Source: ZC4RG35 sp036375695 (GTDB lineage: Bacteria; Actinomycetota; Acidimicrobiia; Spongiisociales; ZC4RG35). Taken from it: DNA of 39,152 nucleotides. Numbering within the stretch: the stretch's first letter is position 1; each line of letters opens with the position of its first letter. Below, piece after piece: positions 8,309-15,946 of the stretch. A program made the translations under genes and the position numbers. The notes under the pieces were generated by a model. It was not told the origin of the DNA and did not search any database. It worked only from the letters and a program-made list of their open reading frames with translations. The stretch spans positions 1 through 39,152 of the forward strand of contig DASVBU010000015.1 of NCBI GenBank assembly GCA_036375695.1. The letters are read 5' to 3'.

Positions 8309-8340
8309 GTTCCAGGGCCCCTAGCCCGAGGAGGCCCCGA

Positions 8341-8985
8341 ATGAGCTCGATGGTCGACGAGATCCTGAGCCGACTACCCGCCGACGAATTGGCCGATCGG
8401 CTGGGGACCGACCCGGACACCGCGATGGATGCGGCGCGACGGGCATTGCCTGCCTTGTTGAGTGGTCTCGACCTGGAGGTCCAGTCGGGAAAGGCAGAGG
8501 CCCTCACCGCGGCAGCGCTGGAGGATCACGACCCGGATCTGCTCGATCAGGGCAACCCGCTTGCGCTCGTGGACTTCTCCGACGGGGAGAAGATCCTCGG
8601 CCACCTGTTCGGGGACAACCGGTCGGCGGTGGAGCAGCGCCTCGGAGCCACCGGGAAGGCGGAGGCGGGGCTGTTCTCCAAGCTCCTCCCGATCCTCGCC
8701 CCGCTCGTGATGTCGTGGCTCGCCGGCAGATTGAGGAACAAGACGGATGCGGCCACGTCGGGCAGTGGAGGCGGAGGCGGTCTGGGCGACCTGCTCGGTG
8801 GGCTCCTCGGCCGCGGGACCGGAGCTGCCGGTGGCGGTCTCGGGGACCTGTTGGGAGGGATCCTCGGCGGCGAGAAGGAGGCCGGGAAGCAGGCGATGCC
8901 GGATCTCGGCGGCCTGTTCGACATGTTCACCGGGGGAGGCGACGACGACGGCCCCGACCTCGGCGACATCCTCGGTCCTCGCTGA
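8341..8985 (+). CDS. DUF937 family protein
   Basis: A 214-residue protein matching the DUF937 (YidB-like) pattern: an N-terminal helical region (ADRLGTDPDTAMDAARRALP), then EKILGHLFG, then KLLPILAPLVMSWLAGRL. The C-terminal half is glycine-rich with repeated GLGDLLGGLLG/GILGG units, ending in an acidic Gly/Asp tail. No signal peptide is seen. Family function is not established. The start has a clear Shine-Dalgarno sequence (GAGGAGG) and TAGGTT at 8306-8311 is a plausible -10 box. Confidence 0.8.
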   Translation: MSSMVDEILSRLPADELADRLGTDPDTAMDAARRALPALLSGLDLEVQSGKAEALTAAALEDHDPDLLDQGNPLALVDFSDGEKILGHLFGDNRSAVEQRLGATGKAEAGLFSKLLPILAPLVMSWLAGRLRNKTDAATSGSGGGGGLGDLLGGLLGRGTGAAGGGLGDLLGGILGGEKEAGKQAMPDLGGLFDMFTGGGDDDGPDLGDILGPR

Positions 8986-9022
8986 GTAGCCGCAACCACG
9001 TGGACGCGCCAGACTTGGCGGC

Positions 9023-10165
9023 GTGAAATCCATCTACATCGACGACGATCTGGCGGCGATCCGCCAGGCGGTCGCCGAGTTCGTCGAAAAGGAGATCGTC
9101 CCCCACGTCGACGATTGGGAGCGCGCCGGCGAGGTGCCGCGATCGGTCCTCGAGCAGATGGGCAAGCTCGGGTTCTTCGGCCTGCGCGTCCCGGAGGAGC
9201 ATGGTGGGGTGGGTCTCGGACATATCGCCTCCGTGGTGTTCGCCGAGCAGCTCGGCCGGTGCACTTCGGGTGGGACCACCATCACGGTCCTGGTCCACAC
9301 CGATCTCGCCATGCCCTATCTGACCCGGTTCGGCTCCGAGGAGCAGAAGGCCCGCTGGCTGCCGGGGATGATCACGGGTGAGACTCTCTCCGCCATAGGT
9401 GTCACCGAGCCCGATGCCGGCTCGGACGTGGCGTCGATCCGCACCACCGCCCGTCGGGACGGCGACGGCTGGCGGATCAACGGCACCAAGATGTTCATAA
9501 CCAACGGCGGGATCGCCGACCTGGTGTTCGTCGCCGCCCGCACCGACCCCGACGCCAAGGCCTCACGCGGGATGTCGATTTTCGCCGTGGAGAAAGGTAC
9601 GGAGGGGTTCACCGCCACCCGGGCCTTGGTGAAGATGGGATGGCACGCCTCCAACACCGCCGAGCTGGTGCTCGACGACGTGTGGGTGCCCGACGCCAAC
9701 CGGATCGGCGAGCTCAACCGGGGCTTCTACTACGTGATGACCAATTTCCAGAACGAGCGGCTCGTCCTGATGGGAGCGGCTCTCGGGGAGTGCCAGGAGG
9801 CCATCGACCTGACCGTCGGCTACGTCAAGGAGCGGGAGGCCTTCGGCGCCCCGCTCTGGGAGAAGCAGGCGATTCGCCAGCGGCTGGCGATGCGCCAGGC
9901 CGAGGTCGACGCCGCCCGCGAGCTCGTCTATCGGACCGCATGGCTGATGGACCAGGGTGAGGACGCGGTGCGCGAGGTGTCCGAGTGCAAGGCACTGGTC
10001 GGGGAGCTCTCCAACCGGGTCCTCTACGACTGTGTCCAGTTCCACGGTGGCATGGGCTACATGCGGGAGACGCCGGTGGAGCGCATGTATCGCGACGTCC
10101 GCATCAACTCGATCGGGGGCGGGGCCACCGAGGTGATGCTCGACGAGATCGCCAAGCGGCTCTAG
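9023..10165 (+). CDS. acyl-CoA dehydrogenase, isovaleryl/long-chain type active site
   Basis: A 380-residue flavoprotein that oxidises an acyl-CoA to the 2-enoyl-CoA and passes electrons to ETF. It has the family marks GVTEPDAGSDVASI, the FAD/substrate region KMFITNGGIADLVFV, and QFHGGMGYMRETPVERMYRD. The usual catalytic glutamate in the C-terminal YEGT motif is replaced by GGGAT (INSIGGGATEVM), while Glu245 in NERLVLMGAALG sits where isovaleryl- and long-chain-type enzymes carry their base. With the HMG-CoA lyase nearby, a branched-chain substrate is likely. The GTG start lacks a Shine-Dalgarno sequence; CAGACT ends 7 bases upstream. Its end overlaps the convergent DUF983 gene by 4 bases. 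Confidence 0.93.
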   Translation: MKSIYIDDDLAAIRQAVAEFVEKEIVPHVDDWERAGEVPRSVLEQMGKLGFFGLRVPEEHGGVGLGHIASVVFAEQLGRCTSGGTTITVLVHTDLAMPYLTRFGSEEQKARWLPGMITGETLSAIGVTEPDAGSDVASIRTTARRDGDGWRINGTKMFITNGGIADLVFVAARTDPDAKASRGMSIFAVEKGTEGFTATRALVKMGWHASNTAELVLDDVWVPDANRIGELNRGFYYVMTNFQNERLVLMGAALGECQEAIDLTVGYVKEREAFGAPLWEKQAIRQRLAMRQAEVDAARELVYRTAWLMDQGEDAVREVSECKALVGELSNRVLYDCVQFHGGMGYMRETPVERMYRDVRINSIGGGATEVMLDEIAKRL

Positions 10166-10560
10166 CCCACACGCGCCCGGGCCGCCTCCAGTTCGTCATC
10201 CTCCAGCGGGTGCCAGGAGGTCTCCAGGCCGAACCAGAGGCTCTTCGAGATCGGGTAGAAGAGGAGCGGGACCAGGCCGCAGATCCCGATCGACGTCGCC
10301 ATCACCGCACCCCATTGGACGTCCGGCCACGTGGCGACGATGAGGCCGATGAACGCCACGCCGAAGAGGAGGAACGTGACGGTCGTGTTCATGATCATGG
10401 CGCCGACCCAGTAGCCCTCCTCGCGCTCGAACTCGACGCCGCACCGAGGACAGGTCTTCGCCATGCGGAACCACGACTCGAACGCCGGCCCTCCACACCT
10501 GGCGCAGCGGCGGGCCAGGCCGCGCAGTGCCCTGGTGGCGAACGACTCGTCTTTGCTCAC
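10162..10560 (-). CDS. DUF983 zinc-ribbon membrane protein
   Basis: A 132-residue protein with two CxxC pairs forming a zinc ribbon near the N terminus (RRCARCGG and KTCPRCGVEFEREEGYWVGA), then two membrane segments (TVTFLLFGVAFIGLIVATW and MATSIGICGLVPLLFYPISK). This is the DUF983 pattern; function is not firmly known. The GTG start has -10-like TACCCT 7 bases upstream and no Shine-Dalgarno sequence. It converges on the acyl-CoA dehydrogenase gene with a 4-base overlap and diverges from the hydrolase operon. Confidence 0.85.
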   Translation of the reverse strand: MSKDESFATRALRGLARRCARCGGPAFESWFRMAKTCPRCGVEFEREEGYWVGAMIMNTTVTFLLFGVAFIGLIVATWPDVQWGAVMATSIGICGLVPLLFYPISKSLWFGLETSWHPLEDDELEAARARVG

Positions 10561-10567
10561 TCGATCG

Positions 10568-10577
10568 AGGGTATCGT
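10568..10577. promoter_or_regulatory. overlapping divergent -10 boxes
   Basis: AGGGTATCGT holds TACCCT on the minus strand (10568-10573), 7 bases before the DUF983 GTG, and TATCGT on the plus strand (10572-10577), 8 bases before a GTG/ATG pair opening the upstream ORF. The two boxes share the bases TA, so the promoters would exclude each other. Assignment is by pattern and spacing. Confidence 0.45.
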
Positions 10578-10588
10578 GTCGGCCCGTG

Positions 10589-10648
10589 ATGGTCGCCTAC
10601 AGCCGAGGCGCCGCCGGTTGGAGCGGCCAGAGGGGGATCCGGAAGTGA
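10589..10648 (+). CDS. 19-codon upstream ORF coupled to the hydrolase gene
   Basis: The frame MVAYSRGAAGWSGQRGIRK ends at a TGA that overlaps the GTG of the next gene (GTGA at 10645-10648). It may start at this ATG or the in-frame GTG at 10586, both just after TATCGT. The 4-base overlap implies that ribosomes finishing the peptide re-start on the hydrolase gene. The peptide is basic and not recognised; it may matter only for coupling. Confidence 0.4.
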   Translation: MVAYSRGAAGWSGQRGIRK

Positions 10649-11388
10649 AGTTGCACATCGTCGGGTCCTCCGGGACGTTCCCCGCTCCCGGTCGTCCCTG
10701 TGCCGGATACCTGATCGAACACCGCAACACCAGGGTCCTCTGCGATGCCGGGCCCGGGACCTTCATGAGCCTCCCGATCGATCCCGACATGATCGACGCG
10801 GTGGTGATCTCCCATCAGCACGCCGATCACTGCTCCGACCTGCTCACCATCTTCCACGCCTGGTCCTACCGGCCCAACCCCCGTAGTGACGTTCCCGTCT
10901 ACGCCCCGGCATCCGTGATCGAGCGCGTCGCCTCGTTCGTCGACCACGGCCAGGAGGACGTGTTCGCCAGCACCTTCCGGCTCCAGCCAGTGACGGGCGG
11001 AGATGAGGTGAGCATCGGCGACATCGGTGTCCGCTTCGCCGACATGTACCACTCGGTCCCCTGCGTCGGCTCGAGATGGGAGGCCGGGGGGCGGTCGTTC
11101 TTCTACACGGGGGACACCGGGGCCGCGGGGGACTGGCGGGAGGCCGCTCGGGATGTGGACCTGATGCTCTCCGAGGCCAGCTACCAGGAGTCGAACAAGG
11201 ACCCCAGCTATCCGATGCACCTCAGCGCGGCGGAAGCCGGCGAGATCGCCCGTGAGGTGGGAGCCGACAAGCTGGTGCTCACCCACATCCCGCCTTATCT
11301 CGATGCGGCCCTGTCGGTCCACGAGGCCGAACAGCGTTTCGATCGCCCGGTGGGGCTGGCGGTGCCCGGAGTCGGCTTCGACGTCTGA
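10645..11388 (+). CDS. metallo-beta-lactamase-fold hydrolase (Rv1339-like phosphodiesterase)
   Basis: A 247-residue MBL-fold enzyme with the metal motif HQHADH at residues 57-62, further ligands around YTGDTGAAGDW and SYPMHLSAAEAG, and LTHIPPYLD near the end. The N terminus (MKLHIVGSSGTFPAPGRPCA) resembles RNase Z-like members. Its place just before rph and rdgB matches Mycobacterium tuberculosis Rv1339, reported to be an atypical class II cAMP phosphodiesterase; that role here is inferred from synteny and fold. The GTG start overlaps the stop of a short upstream ORF. Confidence 0.88.
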   Translation: MKLHIVGSSGTFPAPGRPCAGYLIEHRNTRVLCDAGPGTFMSLPIDPDMIDAVVISHQHADHCSDLLTIFHAWSYRPNPRSDVPVYAPASVIERVASFVDHGQEDVFASTFRLQPVTGGDEVSIGDIGVRFADMYHSVPCVGSRWEAGGRSFFYTGDTGAAGDWREAARDVDLMLSEASYQESNKDPSYPMHLSAAEAGEIAREVGADKLVLTHIPPYLDAALSVHEAEQRFDRPVGLAVPGVGFDV

Positions 11389-11394
11389 CGCCGG

Positions 11395-11400
11395 TACCGT
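11395..11400 (+). promoter_or_regulatory. possible internal leaderless promoter for rph
   Basis: TACCGT ends 7 bases before the rph ATG, which has no Shine-Dalgarno sequence. The same hexamer stands at similar spacing before the HMG-CoA lyase and ndk genes. Confidence 0.4.
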
Positions 11401-11407
11401 TTCCGGC

Positions 11408-12109
11408 ATGACCGATCGCTCTCCCGATCAACTCCGCCCGGTGAGCATGGAACTGGGGTTCACCGACGCCACGCCGGGCTCGGTCCTGATCTCGATGGGC
11501 AACACCAAGGTGTTGTGCACGGCCTCGCTGGACACGGCGGTCCCGAAGTGGATGGCCGAGACGGGGGAGGGGTGGGTCACCGCGGAGTACGCGATGCTCC
11601 CCGGCTCCGGCAGAGAGCGCGTGCGCCGGGACCATGTCTCCGGCGGCCGCGCCAAGGAGATCTCCCGTCTCATCGGCAGGGCGCTCCGGGCGGGCGTCGA
11701 CATGAAGGCCCTTGGCGAACTGGTGGTGCGGGTGGATTGCGACGTTCTCCAGGCCGACGGCGGCACCAGGACCGCGGCGGTCACCGGTGCCTGGGTGGCC
11801 ATGCACCAGGCCCTCCAGGACGGCGTCGCCAACGGCCTCCTCGACCACAACCCGATAATCGACGAGATCGCGGCGGTGTCGGTTGGGATCGTCGACGGCG
11901 TCGCCTGGCTCGACCTGGACTACGAGAAGGACGTGCGCGCCGAGGTCGACATGAACGTGGTCATGACCGGACGGGGCCTCCTGGTCGAGGTGCAGGGGAC
12001 CGCCGAGAGGGCGCCCTTCACCCGGGACGACCTCAACGGTCTCCTCGACCTGGCCGCGGTGGGCATCGCCGAGCTACAGGACCTGCAGCGGCGGGCGGTG
12101 GAGGCGTGA
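11408..12109 (+). CDS. rph: ribonuclease PH
   Basis: A 233-residue phosphate-dependent 3'-5' exoribonuclease that trims tRNA 3' ends. Recognisable stretches are LRPVSMELGFTDATPGSVLI, GWVTAEYAMLPGSGRERVRR, GGRAKEISRLIGRALRAGVD and DCDVLQADGGTRTAAVTGA. The ATG at 11408 gives the family's normal length. It lies 19 bases after the hydrolase gene and overlaps rdgB by 4 bases (GTGA). rph-rdgB pairing is common in Actinobacteria. Confidence 0.96.
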   Translation: MTDRSPDQLRPVSMELGFTDATPGSVLISMGNTKVLCTASLDTAVPKWMAETGEGWVTAEYAMLPGSGRERVRRDHVSGGRAKEISRLIGRALRAGVDMKALGELVVRVDCDVLQADGGTRTAAVTGAWVAMHQALQDGVANGLLDHNPIIDEIAAVSVGIVDGVAWLDLDYEKDVRAEVDMNVVMTGRGLLVEVQGTAERAPFTRDDLNGLLDLAAVGIAELQDLQRRAVEA

Positions 12110-12684
12110 TTCCGCGGCTGGTCATCGCCACCAAGAACAAGGACAAAGTGAGGGAGATGCGGACCCTTGTCCACGATGCCGGCATCGCCCGGGAGGTCGT
12201 GGAGGGGCTCGACTGGGAGGACGTGGAGGAGACCGGCGCGACCCTCGAGGAGAACGCGCTGATCAAGGCCCGGGCCGTATGCGAGGCGACAGGGCTGCCG
12301 TCGCTGGCCGACGATACCGGTCTGGAGGTCGAGGCCTTGGACGGTGCGCCCGGGGTCAGGACCGGGCGCTTCTCGGGGCCGAACGCCACCTACGACGAGA
12401 ACGTCGACCACCTCCTGGGTCTCCTCGGTGATCGGCAGGATCGGCGCGCCCGATTCCGAACCGTCGTGGCGCTCGTCTTCCCCGACGGCGTCGAGATCAC
12501 CGCGGAGGGTGTGGTCGAGGGGGAGATCACCCGGGAGCCACGAGGCGACGACGGCTTCGGCTACGACCCGGTGTTCGCCATCGACGGAGTGACCCTGGCG
12601 GAGATGGGGGTCGAGGGCAAGAACCGCATCTCCCACCGCGCCCTCGCGGTGCGGGCCTTGGCGCAGGAGCTCGGAGTCGGATGA
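12106..12684 (+). CDS. rdgB: RdgB/HAM1 family XTP/dITP pyrophosphatase
   Basis: A 192-residue nucleotide-sanitising enzyme that hydrolyses dITP, dXTP and related nucleotides to monophosphates. It has the N-terminal motif LVIATKNKDKVREM, then ETGATLEENALIKARAVCEA, SLADDTGLEVEALDGAPGV and the C-terminal EPRGDDGFGYDPVF and KNRISHRALAV motifs. The GTG start overlaps the rph stop, and the stop overlaps the next ATG, so it is in the middle of a tightly coupled operon. Confidence 0.95.
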   Translation: MIPRLVIATKNKDKVREMRTLVHDAGIAREVVEGLDWEDVEETGATLEENALIKARAVCEATGLPSLADDTGLEVEALDGAPGVRTGRFSGPNATYDENVDHLLGLLGDRQDRRARFRTVVALVFPDGVEITAEGVVEGEITREPRGDDGFGYDPVFAIDGVTLAEMGVEGKNRISHRALAVRALAQELGVG

Positions 12685-13907
12685 AGCGGGTCGTGGTGGT
12701 CGGGGCCGGATTCGGCGGTCTCAACGCCGTCAAGACCCTGGGGGGGAAGCCGGTCGAGATCACGGTCGTCGACCGTCGCAACTTCCACCTCTTCCAGCCC
12801 TTGCTCTATCAGGTGGCCACGGCCGCCCTCAACCCGAGCGATATCGCCTACCCCATCCGCTCCGTGTTCCGGCGACAGACCAACGTGTCGTCGGTGATCA
12901 TGGACGAGGTCGTCGACATCGATCTCGTCGCCCGGGAGGTGCATCTCGCCGACGGCGGTGTGGCGTCGTACGACTACCTGATCGTCGCCGGCGGGGCCAC
13001 CCACTCGTACTTCGGTCACGACGACTGGGCGGAGCACGCCCCGGGTCTGAAGACGGTCGAAGATGCGCTGACCATCCGCAGGCGCATCCTCGCCGCCTTC
13101 GAGCAGGCCGAGATCCACCCGGAGCGGGCGGATGAGCTCCTCACCTTCGTGGTGGTGGGGGCGGGCCCGACGGGTGTCGAGCTGGCAGGTGCCCTGATCG
13201 AGATCGCGGTCCACGCCATGACCCGGGAGTTCCGGCGGATCGACCCGTCCCAGGCGAGGGTGATCCTGGTGGAGGGGACCGACCGTGTCCTGCCGCCCTA
13301 TCCCGAGTCGCTGTCGGCGAGCGCCCGATCCCAACTGGAGGGGATGGGGGTGGAGGTCCTCACCGGGGAGATGGTCTCGAGCGTCGACGTCGATGGGGTC
13401 GAGCTGGCGAGCGGCCGGCGGATCGAGGCGGCGACGGTCCTGTGGGCCGCCGGAGTGCAGGCATCGCCGCTTGGGGCGAAGCTCGGCGTGGCCCTCGACC
13501 GCGCCGGGCGGGTCGAGGTGGAGCCCGACCTCTCGGTCCCCGGGCATCCCGAGGTGTTCGTGGTGGGCGATCTGGCACGCGTCCCGGATGTCCCGGGTGT
13601 GGCACCTGCGGCGATCCAGATGGGGAAGCACGCGGCCCGGATGATCCTCGCCGACCTCGAAGGACGACCCAGGCGGAGGTTCCACTATCGCAACAAGGGT
13701 TCGCTGGCCACGATCGGGAGAGCGAGGGCTGTGGCCGACTTCGGATGGCTCCGCTTCGGAGGGTTCTTCGCCTGGGGGGCCTGGCTGGCGATCCACATCT
13801 GGTATCTGATCGGCTTCCGCAACCGTCTTCTGGTCCTGGCTTCCTGGGCCTGGAACTACGTCACGTTCCGTCGGGGAGCCCGGATCATCACCGGGCTCCC
13901 GAAATAG
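12681..13907 (+). CDS. ndh: type II NADH dehydrogenase (NDH-2)
   Basis: A 408-residue single-subunit flavoprotein that transfers electrons from NADH to quinone without pumping protons. The FAD-binding motif GAGFGGLNA is near residue 7 and the NADH-binding motif VVVGAGPTGVELAGALIEI near residue 155. The second FAD contact is FVVGDLARVPDVPGVAPAAI. C-terminal hydrophobic segments (GGFFAWGAWLAIHIWYLIG) fit peripheral membrane attachment. It starts on the rdgB stop (ATGA). A broader pyridine nucleotide-disulfide oxidoreductase role is possible, but length and C terminus favour NDH-2. Confidence 0.9.
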   Translation: MKRVVVVGAGFGGLNAVKTLGGKPVEITVVDRRNFHLFQPLLYQVATAALNPSDIAYPIRSVFRRQTNVSSVIMDEVVDIDLVAREVHLADGGVASYDYLIVAGGATHSYFGHDDWAEHAPGLKTVEDALTIRRRILAAFEQAEIHPERADELLTFVVVGAGPTGVELAGALIEIAVHAMTREFRRIDPSQARVILVEGTDRVLPPYPESLSASARSQLEGMGVEVLTGEMVSSVDVDGVELASGRRIEAATVLWAAGVQASPLGAKLGVALDRAGRVEVEPDLSVPGHPEVFVVGDLARVPDVPGVAPAAIQMGKHAARMILADLEGRPRRRFHYRNKGSLATIGRARAVADFGWLRFGGFFAWGAWLAIHIWYLIGFRNRLLVLASWAWNYVTFRRGARIITGLPK

Positions 13908-13934
13908 GACCAAAGACCCAATCGACCACCCAGG

Positions 13935-13963
13935 GTAACCATTCGCCACTCTCCGTCGATAAC
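13935..13963 (+). promoter_or_regulatory. ECF-like promoter of the first tadE gene
   Basis: GTAACC (13935-13940), 16 bases, then CGATAAC (13957-13963), ending 6 bases before the GTG start. The same arrangement with nearly the same boxes precedes the second tadE gene (17618-17646), although most of the spacer differs. A -35 with AAC and a 16-base spacer is typical of ECF sigma promoters, and an ECF sigma gene lies between the two sites. The transcript would be leaderless. Confidence 0.6.
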
Positions 13964-13969
13964 AAGGGT

Positions 13970-14446
13970 GTGAGCCTCCCAACTCGCCCATACCGTTCTT
14001 CCGAGCGCGGCGCCAGCCTCGTGGAGTTCGCGATGGTGATGCCGTTGCTCCTGTTGTTGTTGTTCGGTGTCATCGAGTTCGCCTGGCTGTTCACCCAGAA
14101 CCTGGACGTGCGTCATGGCGCACGAGAGGCAGCCCGACTGATCGCCGTCAACTATCCGGATGGACCGGTCTTCCCGGCCCCGTCACCGACCGACGCCACC
14201 CAGACCGACGAGATCGTCGCCGAGGTCTGCAGCCGGATGACGTCGGCGAGGGACGTCCGCATCACCCTGCAGAGCAGCGGCGGGGTCGGTGACCCGGCGG
14301 TGGCAGAGGTGTTCGCCGATGCCTACTCGCTGACCAACTTCTTCGACTGGGCCATCCCCGAGGACATGGTCTTGTCCTCACGGGTCGAGATCCGCGTCGA
14401 GCAGCCGGCGGGATGGGCCTCCGTGACGGAGCAGCCGTGCCCATGA
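13970..14446 (+). CDS. TadE-like pseudopilin (first copy)
   Basis: A 158-residue TadE-family protein. A short basic N terminus leads to ERGASLVEFAMVMPLLLLLL and on into VIEFAWLF, the prepilin-like segment with glutamate at the fifth position after the processing region. VRHGAREAARLIAVNYPDG follows, then an extracellular domain. Such proteins are minor components of Flp/Tad pili or related surface structures. The GTG start is fixed by the promoter spacing shared with the second copy. It overlaps the downstream gene by 4 bases (ATGA). No tadA, cpaB or secretin gene is in the window. Confidence 0.85.
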   Translation: MSLPTRPYRSSERGASLVEFAMVMPLLLLLLFGVIEFAWLFTQNLDVRHGAREAARLIAVNYPDGPVFPAPSPTDATQTDEIVAEVCSRMTSARDVRITLQSSGGVGDPAVAEVFADAYSLTNFFDWAIPEDMVLSSRVEIRVEQPAGWASVTEQPCP

Positions 14447-15921
14447 GGCGTTGGGTGCGTCTGCGCCAGGGGGAGGACGGCGCCGCCGTCGTCATGGTGG
14501 CCCTCTCGCTGACCCTGCTGCTCCTCTTCGTGGCCGTCGCCATCGACGCCGCCGGTCTGGGGTACAACGAGCGGAGGCAAGACCAGAGCGCCGCCGACGT
14601 GGCGGCCTTGGCGGCCGTCCAGTTCACCTCGACCGACTTCCCGACCGACCCCGCGTGCACCGGGTACTCCGGGCTGACCCGCTCCCGTTGCAATGGGGCG
14701 GCCGAGGCGATGAAGGTGGCCAACGCCACCCTCGAGGACTCGAGTTTGGCCGACTGGTCGGACCCCAGCATGTGTCCGGGCAAGCCGAGCGGGTTCGCGG
14801 CTTCTCCGCTGACACCCTGCGTCGCCTTCAATGCCAACAACCAGCGGGCGTGGGTGCGCATCCCGCTGATCGAGAAGGCCACCTCGATCGCCAGGGCGGT
14901 TGGTTTCGAATCGATCACCACTTCGGCGACGGCGATGGCCGGCACCAGCCTCGACTTTCCCGGCTCGGTGCTGCCATTCCTCGTCCCCGGCAATGCTTCG
15001 GCGGCCGACTACAACTGTCTCAAGACCGGGTCCAACCCGTCTTTCGGTCCCTGCGACGGGAGCACCACGGGCAACTTCGGCGCCATGGACTTCTACCTCT
15101 ATGGCAACGAGGATCTGCTCTACATCGAGCGGTGCACCGGTGACACCAATGGGCGGTTCAGCGCCAATGTCGCCAGGGGCATCGACCATCCTCTCGGCAT
15201 CTATCTCGATGGCGTCACACCCGGGAAGATCGACCGTGACCACTGCCCCAACTTCGGGGCATTGCCCAACATGGTCTACGCCGAGACCGGCAACATCGAT
15301 ATCGAGCCGGGGTTCCTGTATGGAGGCACTGCCTACTCGGCGGTTCCCTATCCGGGCCGCATCCAGCAAGAGCCCAATGGCTACCTGGTCCGGGGGCCCC
15401 AGGGTGCCACTCTGGCGGCGAGGGTCGACAACACTCCCATATGGGATTACCTGCGGAGTGACCTCGGTGGCACCCCGTGCGATCCGGCCGTGGTGGACAC
15501 GCCGTCCGAGATGCTCACCTGCATCACGTGGGCAAAGGGCACTTCGCGCGTGATCTTGCGGGACGACATCGTCGAGGCGCGTCGGTTCGGTTGGACACCG
15601 TCGGTCTGGGAGTCGGACTTCGGCTCGGGGAGCAGCACCCCCTATCACATCAAGGGGTATCTCCCGGTGTACCTCGACACCACACTCTTCGGTTGCAGCG
15701 CCTCCCGTTGTGACATCATGCACACGCCCGGCGTTCCCGACATGGGCGCTTGCCCCAGCTCACCACCGGTGTTCCAGATCACGTGCGGGACCCCAGGCTC
15801 GGGTACGAAGGACCTGCTCGCCATAGCGGCGTACATCCTGGACACGTCGATCGTTCCAGATGTCGCCAAGGAGCCACCGCCCGGCTCGGACAATCAGCGC
15901 AGTTTCAACCTGATCGACTGA
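14443..15921 (+). CDS. TadG-like surface protein (first copy)
   Basis: A 492-residue protein with a TadE/G-like N-terminal membrane segment (EDGAAVVMVALSLTLLLLFV, then AVAIDAAGLGYNERRQDQSA and ADVAALAAVQF). The rest is a large outside domain with several cysteine-bearing stretches (for example FGCSASRCDIM) and no recognisable enzyme motif or von Willebrand A domain. The ATG at 14443 overlaps the tadE stop; an in-frame ATG at 14413 would add 10 residues. It probably works with the preceding TadE-like protein. The layout matches the second copy at 18111-19748. Confidence 0.82.
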   Translation: MRRWVRLRQGEDGAAVVMVALSLTLLLLFVAVAIDAAGLGYNERRQDQSAADVAALAAVQFTSTDFPTDPACTGYSGLTRSRCNGAAEAMKVANATLEDSSLADWSDPSMCPGKPSGFAASPLTPCVAFNANNQRAWVRIPLIEKATSIARAVGFESITTSATAMAGTSLDFPGSVLPFLVPGNASAADYNCLKTGSNPSFGPCDGSTTGNFGAMDFYLYGNEDLLYIERCTGDTNGRFSANVARGIDHPLGIYLDGVTPGKIDRDHCPNFGALPNMVYAETGNIDIEPGFLYGGTAYSAVPYPGRIQQEPNGYLVRGPQGATLAARVDNTPIWDYLRSDLGGTPCDPAVVDTPSEMLTCITWAKGTSRVILRDDIVEARRFGWTPSVWESDFGSGSSTPYHIKGYLPVYLDTTLFGCSASRCDIMHTPGVPDMGACPSSPPVFQITCGTPGSGTKDLLAIAAYILDTSIVPDVAKEPPPGSDNQRSFNLID

Positions 15922-15922
15922 G

Positions 15923-15946
15923 ACCCTGACGGGCGAAATTCAGGGT
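15923..15946. terminator. shared terminator between convergent genes
   Basis: ACCCTGA, a 10-base loop, then TCAGGGT and TTT. The stem covers the stop codon of the minus-strand anti-sigma gene and follows the plus-strand tadG stop by 1 base, so it may end both transcripts. Confidence 0.6.
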
